From an uncultured Lachnospiraceae bacterium (GTDB lineage: Bacteria; Bacillota; Clostridia; Lachnospirales; Lachnospiraceae): a stretch of DNA of 11,514 nt. The stretch spans positions 1 to 11,514 of the forward strand of contig URRQ01000053.1 of assembly GCA_900550235.1 (NCBI GenBank), read 5' to 3'. Position 1 is the first letter of the stretch, and each line of letters opens with the position of its first letter. This document shows positions 1-8,033 of the stretch, piece by piece. The position numbers and the translations under genes are program-made. Below the pieces are notes generated by a model that did no database searches, was not told where the DNA came from, and saw nothing but the letters and a program-made list of their open reading frames with translations.

Positions 1-44
1 TGGTGCTTTAGGAGAAGTCATTTATGTTTAAATTACATTTTGCG

Positions 45-57
45 GAAACTCAAGTTT
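45..57 (+). other. Small hairpin before the CDF promoter
   Basis: GAAAC and GTTTC arms flank a TCAA loop and are followed on the plus strand by ATTATTTTT. This could be a weak terminator for a gene to the left of the window. The stem is only five base pairs, so the call is tentative. Bases 1-80 otherwise show no gene. Confidence 0.25.
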
Positions 58-80
58 CATTATTTTTCTGATTTTCTCAT

Positions 81-109
81 TTTACAAATTTCCCAAAGTG
101 AACTATAAT
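81..109 (+). promoter_or_regulatory. Sigma-A-type promoter of the CDF transporter gene
   Basis: A -35 box TTTACA (81-86) and a perfect -10 box TATAAT (104-109) are separated by 17 bp. Transcription would start near 116, leaving a leader of about 33 bases. That is too short for a yybP-ykoY manganese riboswitch, so if metal regulation exists it is probably by a protein. Confidence 0.8.
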
Positions 110-148
110 ACATTCGTATGCAATAAGATAAAAAAGGGGTAACTCAAA

Positions 149-1327
149 ATGACAGACTTTCTAGTAAAACATTTTATAAAAGAATATGAACACACGGAAA
201 AAGTATCCGTCCGTACTGCCTACGGTGTGTTGGCTAGTATTGTAGGCATCTTTTGTAACATCCTGCTTTTTATTGTAAAATTTATCGTAGGATTAACGGT
301 ACATAGTGTATCTGTTATGGCAGATGCATTTAACAATCTATCCGATGCAGGTTCTTCACTCATTAGCTTTGTCGGTGTTAAGATTGCAAGTAAACCGGCA
401 GATGAGGAGCATCCTTTTGGCCATGGACGTATGGAGTATATCTCTGCATTAGTTGTATCTTTCCTCGTTCTTGAAGTAGGATTTACTTTTTTGAAGGATT
501 CTATACATAAAATCAAATCACCGGAAATCCTCAATTTCCAAATGGTTTCCATACTGATTTTGATTCTTTCTATCGGTGTAAAACTTTGGCTTGGATTATT
601 CAATAGAAAATTAGGAAGAAAAATTGATTCTAAAGTAATGATTGCCATGTTCACAGATTCCATGGGGGATGTACTGACAACTTCCGCAACGATTTTATCT
701 CTTTTATTCTTCCATTTTACCAAAATCAATATCGACGGATTTATTGGAATCGGTGTTGCTCTTGTTGTTATGTGGGCAGGTGTCGGAATTGCAAAGGATA
801 CGCTGGAACCGCTTCTTGGCGAAGCAGTTGATCCGGAAGACTACAAGAGAATCAAAAACTTTGTAGAAAGCTATGACGGAATCATCGGTTCTCACGATCT
901 CATCGTACATAACTACGGACCAAACCGCAGTATGGCCTCCATTCATGCAGAAGTACCAAACAATGCTGATATTACAGAATCCCACGAGATTATAGACCGA
1001 ATTGAACGTGACGCAATTGAAAATTTAGGGATCTTCCTTGTTGTACATATGGATCCGATTGAAATCGAGGATGAACACGTTTTGAATATTCAAAATGCAA
1101 CCGTTTCACTGATCCAGGAAATTGATCCTGCCTGCAGCATTCACGACTTCCGCGTTGTAGATGGCAAGCATCAGATCAATCTAATCTTTGACCTTGTAGT
1201 TCCACGCGACTATGCAAAAGAAAAACAAAACGAAGTAGAGCGTCTGCTCTGTGAAAAACTAAAAGAACAAGATACACGATATGAATTTGTAATTACTGTA
1301 GAACACAGCTTTGTGTCAAGCAATTAA
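149..1327 (+). CDS. Cation diffusion facilitator (CDF) family metal efflux transporter, possibly Mn2+
   Basis: This 392-residue inner-membrane antiporter is expected to export a divalent metal in exchange for protons, as a dimer. The CDF transmembrane domain covers roughly residues 25-215, followed by the cytoplasmic dimerisation domain (about 220-305) and an extra ferredoxin-like C-terminal domain (about 310-390) found in the longer Firmicutes members. The HPFGHGRxE motif (88-96) after TM2 is typical. Transport-site positions read D59 and N63 in TM2 (ADAFNNLSD) and D170 and D174 in TM5 (TDSMGD). The Asn plus three Asp set lacks the His seen in zinc exporters such as YiiP and fits the Mn-type clade (MntE), so Mn2+ is my inference. 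AAGGGG lies 9 bases before the ATG. The gene stands alone with its own promoter and terminator. The family call is sure, the metal is not. Confidence 0.94.
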   Translation: MTDFLVKHFIKEYEHTEKVSVRTAYGVLASIVGIFCNILLFIVKFIVGLTVHSVSVMADAFNNLSDAGSSLISFVGVKIASKPADEEHPFGHGRMEYISALVVSFLVLEVGFTFLKDSIHKIKSPEILNFQMVSILILILSIGVKLWLGLFNRKLGRKIDSKVMIAMFTDSMGDVLTTSATILSLLFFHFTKINIDGFIGIGVALVVMWAGVGIAKDTLEPLLGEAVDPEDYKRIKNFVESYDGIIGSHDLIVHNYGPNRSMASIHAEVPNNADITESHEIIDRIERDAIENLGIFLVVHMDPIEIEDEHVLNIQNATVSLIQEIDPACSIHDFRVVDGKHQINLIFDLVVPRDYAKEKQNEVERLLCEKLKEQDTRYEFVITVEHSFVSSN

Positions 1328-1343
1328 GAATTTCCCGTCCCAC

Positions 1344-1388
1344 AAAAAAGACAAGTAAAACCCAAACGGAATTTTACTTGTCTTTTTT
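1344..1388. terminator. Bidirectional intrinsic terminator between CDF gene and carboxypeptidase gene
   Basis: Perfect 17-bp arms (1344-1360 and 1372-1388) enclose an 11-base loop. The arms begin with six A and end with six T, so either strand yields a stem followed by a U-run. It begins 17 bases after the CDF stop codon and ends one base before the stop codon of the converging carboxypeptidase gene, so it can serve both transcripts. Confidence 0.93.
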
Positions 1389-1389
1389 C

Positions 1390-2790
1390 TTAGCTGTCTC
1401 TTTTTCTTAACTGTTGCTGCCGACGTCTCTGCATGGCACGTCGTCTACGCATTCTCTCTTTTCGTTTTTTTGCTGCACGAATTTGAAGCAAGATAACAAG
1501 TAGCGCGATTACTATCAAAACAATCGCCAAAATAATCCATATCATCTTCCACGGCTTTGTTTCTTGTTTCGCTTTGTTCTCTTGTTGCTCTGCTTTCAGC
1601 GCAGCGCCTTCTATCTTATGTTCTGCCGCTAACTTGGCAGTCGTTACTCCTACAAGATTACCCTCATAAAAATATCGTAACTCTCCATTTGGTTTCAACT
1701 CTGATTTCAAGTCTTTAAATTCCACGTCTTTTGGAATCGTCACACATGCTGTCTCTGAAATCTCACTATATTTTTTCGCCGTTTCCTGCTCTGTGATTTT
1801 TATTTGCTCAAAATTTTGAAAAGCATAGTCTGCCAAAGCTTTTGTATCCTCGTATGTGTGATCTCTGGAACCCAGAATCACAATAACAATCTTCCTGCCA
1901 TTTTCTTCCATCGCAGTCACAAGTGTGTTATAAGATTGATCAGTATATCCAGTTTTTCCACCAAAACACCGCGGATCGTAACATTTCCCCTGAACCATCA
2001 TCCGATGTTTTTGTTGAAATGTTCGCTCTTCCTGTGCAATATTCGTCACCGGAATCGTATATTGTGGCGTCTGCATGATCTCCAAAAGTTCACTTTTAGA
2101 AAACGCTTCTCTCGTGATCAATGCCATATCTCTTGCGGACACATAATGATTTTCATCAAACATACCATTCGCATTCATAAAATGAGTATTCTCACAGCCA
2201 AGTTCTTCGGCTCGCTCGTTCATCATCTGTACAAAATGCTCATAGGTTCCACCCACTGTTTCTCCGATTGCATAAGCAGCCTCGTTGGCAGAGGCAAGCA
2301 TCATTGCGTGTAACGCATCTCTCATATTGATCTGCTCATCCTTTTTCATTCCAATATGAGCATATCCAGAATGTTGACATCCAAGGCTTTGTTCAGAAAA
2401 TGTAACCACGTCTGTCATCTCACTATTCTCAAGAGCTACAAGCGCCGTCATGATCTTTGTAATACTTGCCGGATAATACTTGCGATCCATTGACTTCCCA
2501 TATAAAATCGCTCCATTGTCCATGTCCATGACAATCCCGGCTTCTCCACAAATTTCCGGTCCCTTCGTCCAGTTTTTCAACGCATCTGTCTCGACCGGCA
2601 ATGCTTTTGCCTTCTCAATAATCTCCTTCTTGATCTCTTTCGGCTCTTTTTCTTTTCCATCTGCCGTTGTTTTCTCTATGTCTTCTTCTGAAAGATAGGT
2701 AATCTCTTCGGCATAAGAAGTTATCCCTGTATTTAACATAAATATTGCGCCTGCAAGGACAGACGCAATCAAACGTATTCCTTTTCTCAT
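1390..2790 (-). CDS. D-alanyl-D-alanine carboxypeptidase (penicillin-binding protein, DacA/DacF family)
   Basis: This 466-residue peptidase S11 enzyme trims the terminal D-alanine from peptidoglycan stem peptides outside the membrane. A signal peptide spans about residues 1-27 (cleavage after SYA). The catalytic motifs are present and well spaced: SITK (S109, K112), SAN (167-169) and KTG (279-281). A PBP5-like C-terminal beta domain follows (about 330-400), then one membrane helix (about 414-437) and an Arg/Lys-rich tail (440-464). The start at 2790 is chosen because GGAGG lies 5 bases upstream and the signal peptide begins there. The longer in-frame reading to 2871 would start inside the promoter. 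Two cysteines (C270, C275) just before KTG, the anchoring by a true transmembrane helix and the basic cytoplasmic tail are unusual details. The gene is probably monocistronic. The exact Dac paralogue is not certain. Confidence 0.93.
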   Translation of the reverse strand: MRKGIRLIASVLAGAIFMLNTGITSYAEEITYLSEEDIEKTTADGKEKEPKEIKKEIIEKAKALPVETDALKNWTKGPEICGEAGIVMDMDNGAILYGKSMDRKYYPASITKIMTALVALENSEMTDVVTFSEQSLGCQHSGYAHIGMKKDEQINMRDALHAMMLASANEAAYAIGETVGGTYEHFVQMMNERAEELGCENTHFMNANGMFDENHYVSARDMALITREAFSKSELLEIMQTPQYTIPVTNIAQEERTFQQKHRMMVQGKCYDPRCFGGKTGYTDQSYNTLVTAMEENGRKIVIVILGSRDHTYEDTKALADYAFQNFEQIKITEQETAKKYSEISETACVTIPKDVEFKDLKSELKPNGELRYFYEGNLVGVTTAKLAAEHKIEGAALKAEQQENKAKQETKPWKMIWIILAIVLIVIALLVILLQIRAAKKRKERMRRRRAMQRRRQQQLRKRDS

Positions 2791-2842
2791 GTCCCCCTCC
2801 GGATTCATTACGACTTCGTATCTGTATACGCTAGCAATACTG

Positions 2843-2871
2843 AGTCTAGCATATTCTAGAAAGGTTTTCAA
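2843..2871 (-). promoter_or_regulatory. Promoter of the carboxypeptidase gene
   Basis: On the minus strand a -35 box TTGAAA (2871-2866) and a -10 box TAGACT (2848-2843) are separated by 17 bp. Transcription would start near 2836, about 45 bases before the ATG at 2790. This supports the shorter protein start. Confidence 0.7.
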
Positions 2872-2875
2872 GAAA

Positions 2876-2895
2876 GAAAACGATATTCAGTTTTC
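2876..2895 (-). terminator. Possible weak terminator after araR
   Basis: GAAAAC and GTTTTC arms with an 8-base loop follow the araR stop by four bases and are followed on the minus strand by TTTCTTG. The stem is short and AT-rich, so read-through into the carboxypeptidase gene is plausible. Confidence 0.3.
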
Positions 2896-2898
2896 CAT

Positions 2899-3990
2899 CT
2901 ATCGATAACGACATACGGAATCTCTTATCTCTATTTCCGGTTTAAACTCGTAAGTAGCATCCTCTCTTGGATTCTCCAACAAACGTAAAAATTGTTCCGC
3001 TACCTTTCTCCCAAGTTTTTCCATTGGATGTTTCACAGAAGTAAGCTGCACTGGCGATAGAATACTAAGATCCGAATTATCTATACTTGTAATTGATAAG
3101 TCCTGTGGAACTCGTATCCCCTTTTCCATACAAATCTGAATCATACTGTATGCAACTTCATCATTATAGCATACAAGCGCTGAACAGCCTTCAAGGCGCC
3201 GCAAAATGATCTCTGCACCTTGTCGCAAATTCTTCTGTTCCTCTGTATCGATCCAAATGACCTGTTTATCGTCTAAATGAATGTTATGCTTTAAAAGCGC
3301 CTTCATATATCCTTCATAACGACGAGGTCCTTGCCCGTCATCTAATTTGAATATACCTCCAATCTTTTTATGTCCTTGCAAAACAAGGTATTCCGTGGCA
3401 AGTTCTCCAGCCATTACATCATTCATAGACACATGCGGGATTGGCATATTTTCATAATAACTATGAAAAAATAGCATCGGAATATTCTTCTTGATCAGTT
3501 CATAATACAAACTACGGTTTAGATTCGGAATTGCGCTTTTTGTAGGCTCTATAATGATGCCTCCAATATCTTTTTCTTGGAGAAGCCTCTCCAAAATTGC
3601 ACGCTCTCCATCTAAACGATTATGTGTAAATACAATGCGAAGAGAATATCCTTTTTCCCCAAGCACTCCTTCAATCTCGGAAATAATCCTTGGGAAAATA
3701 TAATTATTCAAATACGTACTTACAATCGTTATTGTTTTCGAAACATTAGTCTGCAAGTATTCTAAATCTTTGGGAACGACAATATAATTGCCGCTCCCTT
3801 GACGTTTATCCAGAATTCCTTCTTTTTCCAAAACTCCCAATGCATGTCTTACCGTTTGTCTGCTTACATTGAACTTTTCACTAATTTCATTTTCAGAATC
3901 CAGTTTATCTCCGTCTTTTAATACCCGGCCTTTGATGTCGGAATAAATGCTATCTACAATTTTTTGATACTTTAATGTATTCTTCTTCAT
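2899..3990 (-). CDS. araR: AraR-type transcriptional repressor (GntR winged helix plus LacI-type sugar-binding domain)
   Basis: This 363-residue DNA-binding repressor has a GntR winged helix at about residues 5-72 (recognition helix NVSRQTVRHAL 41-51, wing RQGSGNYI 63-70) and a periplasmic-binding-protein-like effector domain from about 85. Stretches such as NYIFPRII, IEPTKSA, GGIFKLDDGQG, CYND and LTSVKHP closely resemble my recall of Bacillus subtilis AraR, which releases DNA when it binds L-arabinose. The ATG at 3990 is preferred over an in-frame TTG one codon earlier because GGAGG then sits 6 bases away rather than 3. The gene starts 25 bases after the mmsB stop and has no promoter that I can see in between, so it is the last gene of the transporter operon. 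TTGTAC sites before chvE suggest autoregulation. The effector could be arabinose or another pentose or hexose. Confidence 0.9.
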   Translation of the reverse strand: MKKNTLKYQKIVDSIYSDIKGRVLKDGDKLDSENEISEKFNVSRQTVRHALGVLEKEGILDKRQGSGNYIVVPKDLEYLQTNVSKTITIVSTYLNNYIFPRIISEIEGVLGEKGYSLRIVFTHNRLDGERAILERLLQEKDIGGIIIEPTKSAIPNLNRSLYYELIKKNIPMLFFHSYYENMPIPHVSMNDVMAGELATEYLVLQGHKKIGGIFKLDDGQGPRRYEGYMKALLKHNIHLDDKQVIWIDTEEQKNLRQGAEIILRRLEGCSALVCYNDEVAYSMIQICMEKGIRVPQDLSITSIDNSDLSILSPVQLTSVKHPMEKLGRKVAEQFLRLLENPREDATYEFKPEIEIRDSVCRYR

Positions 3991-4015
3991 CAAATGCCTC
4001 CGTCTCTATCTCAGA

Positions 4016-5185
4016 CTAGTTTTTCTTTCTGCTTGACAAAATGTCGAATGTAACAGCTCCTAAAAGAACGATACCTTTTACTACTTTCTGTAAGTCTGTT
4101 GACATACCAACGAGCGACATACCATTGTTCAAAATACCCATAACAAAAGCACCAACTACAGCTCCGATGATCGTACCTACACCACCGGCTGCAGCTGCAC
4201 CACCGATATAACATGAACCGATGGCATCCAGCTCATAACCATCACCTGCTTTTGGAGTAGAAGATGCGTTACGTGCTGATAATACAATACCTGCTACCGC
4301 TGCAAGAACACCCATGTTTGTATATACCCAGAAGAATACTTTCTTTGTGTTGATACCGGAAAGACGTGCTGCCTTTGCGTTACCACCAAGTGCATATACT
4401 TGACGTCCTGCAACCGTTTTGCTTGTGATGAAATGATAAATACCAACGATCACAGCCATAATTACAAGCTGTACAGGAATTCCGTGATGACATGCAAGTT
4501 TGTAGAAGAAGAACCATACAAGAGCAATGATGATCGCATCTTTTATAACAAGCTGCCATGTTGCAATGTTCGGGAATCCGTATTTATTGTTTGTCTTAAT
4601 TGTCTTTAACTCAGAGAAAATTAAAAGTGCAGTTACAACAATCGCTACTGCGATACATACAAGATCGAGTTTTCCGCCTGCAAAATCAATCTGTACTGTT
4701 GGAAGGAAACCTCCACCAATCTTAGAGTATGCATCTTCGAAAGGACCTTTTGTCTGTGCTTCCAAAATTGTATATGTAAGACCACGTCCCATAAGCATCG
4801 TAGCAAGTGTTACTACAAATGGTGGAATTCCAAGATAAGCGATAAAAAATCCTGCAAATACACCGGCAACAAGACCAACTGCCAAAGCTGCAAGAACTGC
4901 AATAACCGGTGACATCTGGTAATCTACCATAATGATACCTGCTGCTGCACCTGCCAAAGCAACTACAGAACCTACACCAAGGTCAACGTTACCTGTTAAT
5001 ACACAGAGAAGCATACCGGTTGCAAGAATAACAACGTAACCATTCTGCATGATTAAGTTGTTGATGTTTGTAGGGCTGGCATTTTTACCCCCTGATAACA
5101 CATAAAATAAAACGAAAATCACGATCAAAGCAATGAGCATCATGTATTGCTTCAGATCTATATTGACTGTTTTCTTCTTTTCCAT
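4016..5185 (-). CDS. mmsB: Multiple-monosaccharide ABC transporter permease MmsB
   Basis: This 389-residue, very hydrophobic membrane protein has around ten predicted membrane segments and belongs to the CUT2 permease family (BPD_transp_2, relatives of RbsC, XylH and GguB). It forms the membrane channel through which the sugar delivered by ChvE passes. The cytoplasmic coupling motif of the family, ALGGNAKAARLSGI, lies at about 265-278, and the glycine-rich GGAAAAGGVGTIIGA stretch lies near the C-terminus. Length is normal for MmsB, which is longer than RbsC because of an inserted region (about 140-230). The ATG is 3 bases after the mmsA stop. Its ribosome binding site AGGGGA falls in the last codons of mmsA, so the two are probably translationally coupled. 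Confidence 0.93.
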   Translation of the reverse strand: MEKKKTVNIDLKQYMMLIALIVIFVLFYVLSGGKNASPTNINNLIMQNGYVVILATGMLLCVLTGNVDLGVGSVVALAGAAAGIIMVDYQMSPVIAVLAALAVGLVAGVFAGFFIAYLGIPPFVVTLATMLMGRGLTYTILEAQTKGPFEDAYSKIGGGFLPTVQIDFAGGKLDLVCIAVAIVVTALLIFSELKTIKTNNKYGFPNIATWQLVIKDAIIIALVWFFFYKLACHHGIPVQLVIMAVIVGIYHFITSKTVAGRQVYALGGNAKAARLSGINTKKVFFWVYTNMGVLAAVAGIVLSARNASSTPKAGDGYELDAIGSCYIGGAAAAGGVGTIIGAVVGAFVMGILNNGMSLVGMSTDLQKVVKGIVLLGAVTFDILSSRKKN

Positions 5186-5188
5186 TGT

Positions 5189-6742
5189 TTATTCCCCTTT
5201 CGCACTATTATCCTTCATGATACACTGCATGATTCTTTCCTGAGACAACTCTGATTTTTCCAGTTCTCCTGCAATGTGTCCTTCATTTAATACATAAACT
5301 CTATCGCATGTACCGATAACTTCCGGCATTTCAGAGGAAATAACTACAACCGCTTTTCCTGCTTTTGCCAGCTCATTAATTACACAATAAATCTCATATT
5401 TAGCGCCAACATCGATTCCTCGTGTCGGCTCATCTAAGATTAAGATATCCGGAAGTGTCATCATCCATTTTGCAAGAACAACTTTCTGCTGGTTACCACC
5501 GGACAGTGAACCTACTGCCTGATGAATAGAATTTGTCTTAACATTGATTTTCTTTCTGTATTCTTCTGCATCAAGAATCTCTTTGTTCTTGTCCACGATG
5601 CCGTTCTTTGCATAGTAGTCGTTCAAAGCTGCCATCGACATATTATTTTTGATATCCTGAATTAACACAAGACCATAAGTCTTTCTGTCTTCTGATGTAT
5701 AGGCAATCTTATTCTTAATCGCATCACGTACAGTCTTCGTGCTGACCTCTTTTCCGTGCATCAATACTTTTCCGCTGATCTTCTGTCCATAAGAATGTCC
5801 AAATACACTCATAGCAAACTCTGTTCGTCCGGCACCCATCAATCCAGCCAACCCTACGACTTCTCCGGCACGTACTTTCATATTGATATTCTGAAGTACT
5901 TGTCGATGTGGATCTTCCGGATGGAATACGTTCCAATCTTTTACTTCAAAGATTACATCTCCGATCGGACAATCTGTTCTCTCCGGATAACGGTTTGTAA
6001 GTTCACGTCCTACCATTCCTTTGATAATCCGGTCTTCAGAGAACTCATCTACGCCTTTTTCCAATGTCTCAATCGTCTTACCATCACGAATAATTGTAAT
6101 AGAATCTGCCACATAACTGATTTCATTCAATTTGTGGGAAATAATAATACATGTAACGCCCTGTTTTTTCAGATTCAACATGATTTCCAAAAGCTGTGCA
6201 CTTTCTTCATCATTTAAAGCCGCTGTCGGCTCATCCAAAATCAAAAGATCTACTTTCTTACCAAGCGCCTTTGCAATCTCTACAAGCTGCTGTTTTCCAA
6301 CACCAAGTGTATTGATCGGTGCATCTACATTTTCATTCTCAAGTCCTACTTTTGCAAGCATCTCTCTTGACTTCAATCGTGTTGTCTTCCAATCAATGAC
6401 ACCTTTTACCTTTGTCTGTTCATTACTCATGAACACATTCTCTGCTATTGATAAGTATGGACTCAATGCCAATTCCTGATGAATGATAACGATTCCTTTG
6501 GACTCACTGTCTTTGATTTTATGGAACTGACATGTTTCTCCATTGTAAACGATATCTCCACTATATGTTCCATATGGATATACACCGGACAGAACATTCA
6601 TTAGTGTGGATTTACCCGCACCATTTTCACCACAAAGAGCATGAATCTCGCCACGCTTTACTTTGAGATTCACATCATCCAACGCTTTGACGCCGGAGAA
6701 TTCTTTTGTAATGTGCTTCATCTCCAGAATAATATCTGACAT
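5189..6742 (-). CDS. mmsA: Multiple-monosaccharide ABC transporter ATP-binding protein MmsA
   Basis: This 517-residue cytoplasmic protein has two fused ABC ATPase domains, the layout of CUT2 sugar importers (RbsA, XylG, MglA, GguA). Domain 1: Walker A GENGAGKST (38-46), Q89 of the Q-loop, signature LGVGKQQ (146-152), Walker B LLILDEP (166-172) and H203. Domain 2: a degenerate Walker A GLMGAGRT with Arg306 replacing Lys, a canonical signature LSGGNQQ (413-419), Walker B ILILDEP (433-439), and Ser470 where the switch His would be. One active and one degenerate site is usual in this family. AAGGAG lies 9 bases before the ATG. The gene is separated from chvE by 97 bases that contain a hairpin, and from mmsB by 3 bases. 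It powers sugar import through MmsB. Confidence 0.96.
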   Translation of the reverse strand: MSDIILEMKHITKEFSGVKALDDVNLKVKRGEIHALCGENGAGKSTLMNVLSGVYPYGTYSGDIVYNGETCQFHKIKDSESKGIVIIHQELALSPYLSIAENVFMSNEQTKVKGVIDWKTTRLKSREMLAKVGLENENVDAPINTLGVGKQQLVEIAKALGKKVDLLILDEPTAALNDEESAQLLEIMLNLKKQGVTCIIISHKLNEISYVADSITIIRDGKTIETLEKGVDEFSEDRIIKGMVGRELTNRYPERTDCPIGDVIFEVKDWNVFHPEDPHRQVLQNINMKVRAGEVVGLAGLMGAGRTEFAMSVFGHSYGQKISGKVLMHGKEVSTKTVRDAIKNKIAYTSEDRKTYGLVLIQDIKNNMSMAALNDYYAKNGIVDKNKEILDAEEYRKKINVKTNSIHQAVGSLSGGNQQKVVLAKWMMTLPDILILDEPTRGIDVGAKYEIYCVINELAKAGKAVVVISSEMPEVIGTCDRVYVLNEGHIAGELEKSELSQERIMQCIMKDNSAKGE

Positions 6743-6800
6743 CTGCTCTCTCTCCTTTTCCTAATGTTTTGATTTTATCGTAACCCTGTATCATGATAAA

Positions 6801-6823
6801 GAGGCGGCGAAACCCGCCGCCTC
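6801..6823 (-). promoter_or_regulatory. GC-rich intercistronic hairpin between chvE and mmsA
   Basis: GAGGCGGCG and CGCCGCCTC form a perfect 9-bp GC-rich stem with a 5-base loop, 16 bases after the chvE stop codon. On the minus strand only TTTATC follows, so it is a poor terminator. It probably acts as a partial terminator or as a 3' stabiliser of chvE mRNA, the usual way such operons make more binding protein than ATPase and permease. A small palindrome, TATCATGATA (6789-6798), lies just beyond. Confidence 0.8.
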
Positions 6824-6839
6824 CTCAATCTTTGTTTTA

Positions 6840-7964
6840 TTATTTTAACTGATCTTCTGTGTAGTACTCTGTATCAATTAATACTTCTTTGTAGTTGTCT
6901 TTGTCAACTGGTACTGGTTCACACTCATATGTTGGAACTACTAATTTTCCGTTGTCATATGTTTCTGTATTATTTACTTCTGGTTCTTTACCCTGGCAAA
7001 CTGCATCTACCATTGTAGCTGCTACTTCTGCAAGTTTACGTGTATCTTTAGAGATAGACATTGTCTGTGTTCCACCTATAATGTTCTTAACAGCCATTAA
7101 TTCTGCATCCTGTCCTGTTACCATTGGCCAATCTTCTTCTGTATATCCAGCTCCTGCTAACGCAGCTTTGATACCATAAGAGAATCCGTCGAATGCTGAA
7201 CAAGCGATATCAAGTTTCTCGTCTGCATACTGTGAAGATAAGTAGTTTTCACACCACTGCTGAGCTGTTTCCTGAGACCATCTTAAGATACATGTATCGT
7301 TGAAAGATGTTCTTCCTGTCTTACATACTAATGTACCGTCATCTAAGTATGGCTGAAGGACTTCCATGATACCTTCTGCTAACATGTGAGCGTTGTTGTC
7401 ATCTGGTGATCCGTTGAAGAACTCAATTGTGTAAGATTCTTTTGCTTCTCTTGCTTTGTCAAGTTCTTTCTTATCTCTGATGTATTCACCAATCTTTGTT
7501 CCTACGCCTTTGTTATCGAATGTTGCGTAGTAGCTGATAGCGTCTGTGTTTTTGATAAGACGGTCATAAGCGATAACCGGGATATCATTCTGTTTTGCCT
7601 GATCACATACAGCTGCAAGTGAGTCACCGTCTACTGCCGCGATAACAATTGCATCTACCTGCTGTGAAATCATATTTTCAATCTGTTTTACCTGTTCAGC
7701 CGGATCATCTTCTGCAAACTGTTTCTTAACTTCATATCCTTTTGCTTCTAAGATTGCCTGCATGTTATTTCCATCGTTAATCCAACGTTCAGATGACTGT
7801 GTAGGCATACATACACCAATTGTCATTCCATTTGATTCTGCTTTTTCTTCTGTCTTAACTGTACCTGCCGTAGCTTGTTTTCCATCATCTTTTTTACCAC
7901 CACATGCTGCTAACGAAAATACCATTGTAGCTGCAAGAAGTGTAGCCAATACTTTCTTTTTCAT
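6840..7964 (-). CDS. chvE: Multiple-monosaccharide ABC transporter substrate-binding lipoprotein ChvE
   Basis: This 374-residue extracellular sugar-binding lipoprotein (Peripla_BP_4 family) starts the operon. The signal peptide ends in a lipobox LAAC with the lipidated Cys at 21, followed by a Gly/Lys/Asp-rich linker to about residue 45. The mature domain carries stretches I recall from Agrobacterium ChvE: YDRLI (133-137) followed by YYATFDN, NGSPDDNN (184-191) and TGQDAE (283-288). In that family these line the pocket for pyranose sugars such as galactose, arabinose, xylose or glucose. AGGAGG lies 10 bases before the ATG. The transporter genes and AraR downstream support a role in arabinose- or aldose-type uptake. 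The family is sure. The sugar is inferred only from AraR, since no sugar-metabolising gene is in the window. Confidence 0.93.
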   Translation of the reverse strand: MKKKVLATLLAATMVFSLAACGGKKDDGKQATAGTVKTEEKAESNGMTIGVCMPTQSSERWINDGNNMQAILEAKGYEVKKQFAEDDPAEQVKQIENMISQQVDAIVIAAVDGDSLAAVCDQAKQNDIPVIAYDRLIKNTDAISYYATFDNKGVGTKIGEYIRDKKELDKAREAKESYTIEFFNGSPDDNNAHMLAEGIMEVLQPYLDDGTLVCKTGRTSFNDTCILRWSQETAQQWCENYLSSQYADEKLDIACSAFDGFSYGIKAALAGAGYTEEDWPMVTGQDAELMAVKNIIGGTQTMSISKDTRKLAEVAATMVDAVCQGKEPEVNNTETYDNGKLVVPTYECEPVPVDKDNYKEVLIDTEYYTEDQLK

Positions 7965-8000
7965 GTTCTTACATCCTCCTAATAAACTATCTGTTCACTA

Positions 8001-8011
8001 AGTACAAATTT
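8001..8011. promoter_or_regulatory. AraR-like operator half-site close to the chvE start
   Basis: AGTACAAATTT reads AAATTTGTACT on the minus strand. It matches one half of the published B. subtilis AraR operator (ATTTGTAC...) well, but the opposite half is not recognisable. It sits about 37 bases before the chvE start codon. Confidence 0.4.
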
Positions 8012-8033
8012 TTGCCGGCGATTTTGCACTTAT

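Noticed and set aside
24..71. A 15-codon plus-strand ORF with an AGGAGA-like site at the left edge.
   Set aside because: Very short, contains the GAAAC/GTTTC hairpin, and shows no other sign of coding.
2791..2871. Upstream extension of the carboxypeptidase, starting at 2871.
   Set aside because: It would put the start codon in the -35 box and bury the signal peptide. GGAGG before 2790 fixes the start.
3712..3730. TTGTAAGTACGTA-like sequence inside araR.
   Set aside because: Only a loose match to the TTGTAC operator, in coding sequence, with no second half-site.
5189..6742. Degenerate second ATP site in MmsA (Arg306, Ser470) as a sign of an inactive gene.
   Set aside because: The same degeneracy is normal in the RbsA/MglA-type double ATPases, so it is not a defect.
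8013..8030. Possible catabolite-response (cre) element around TGCAAAATCGCCGGCA on the minus strand.
   Set aside because: It has one base too many against the cre consensus and the right half is weak, so it is not a supportable CcpA site.
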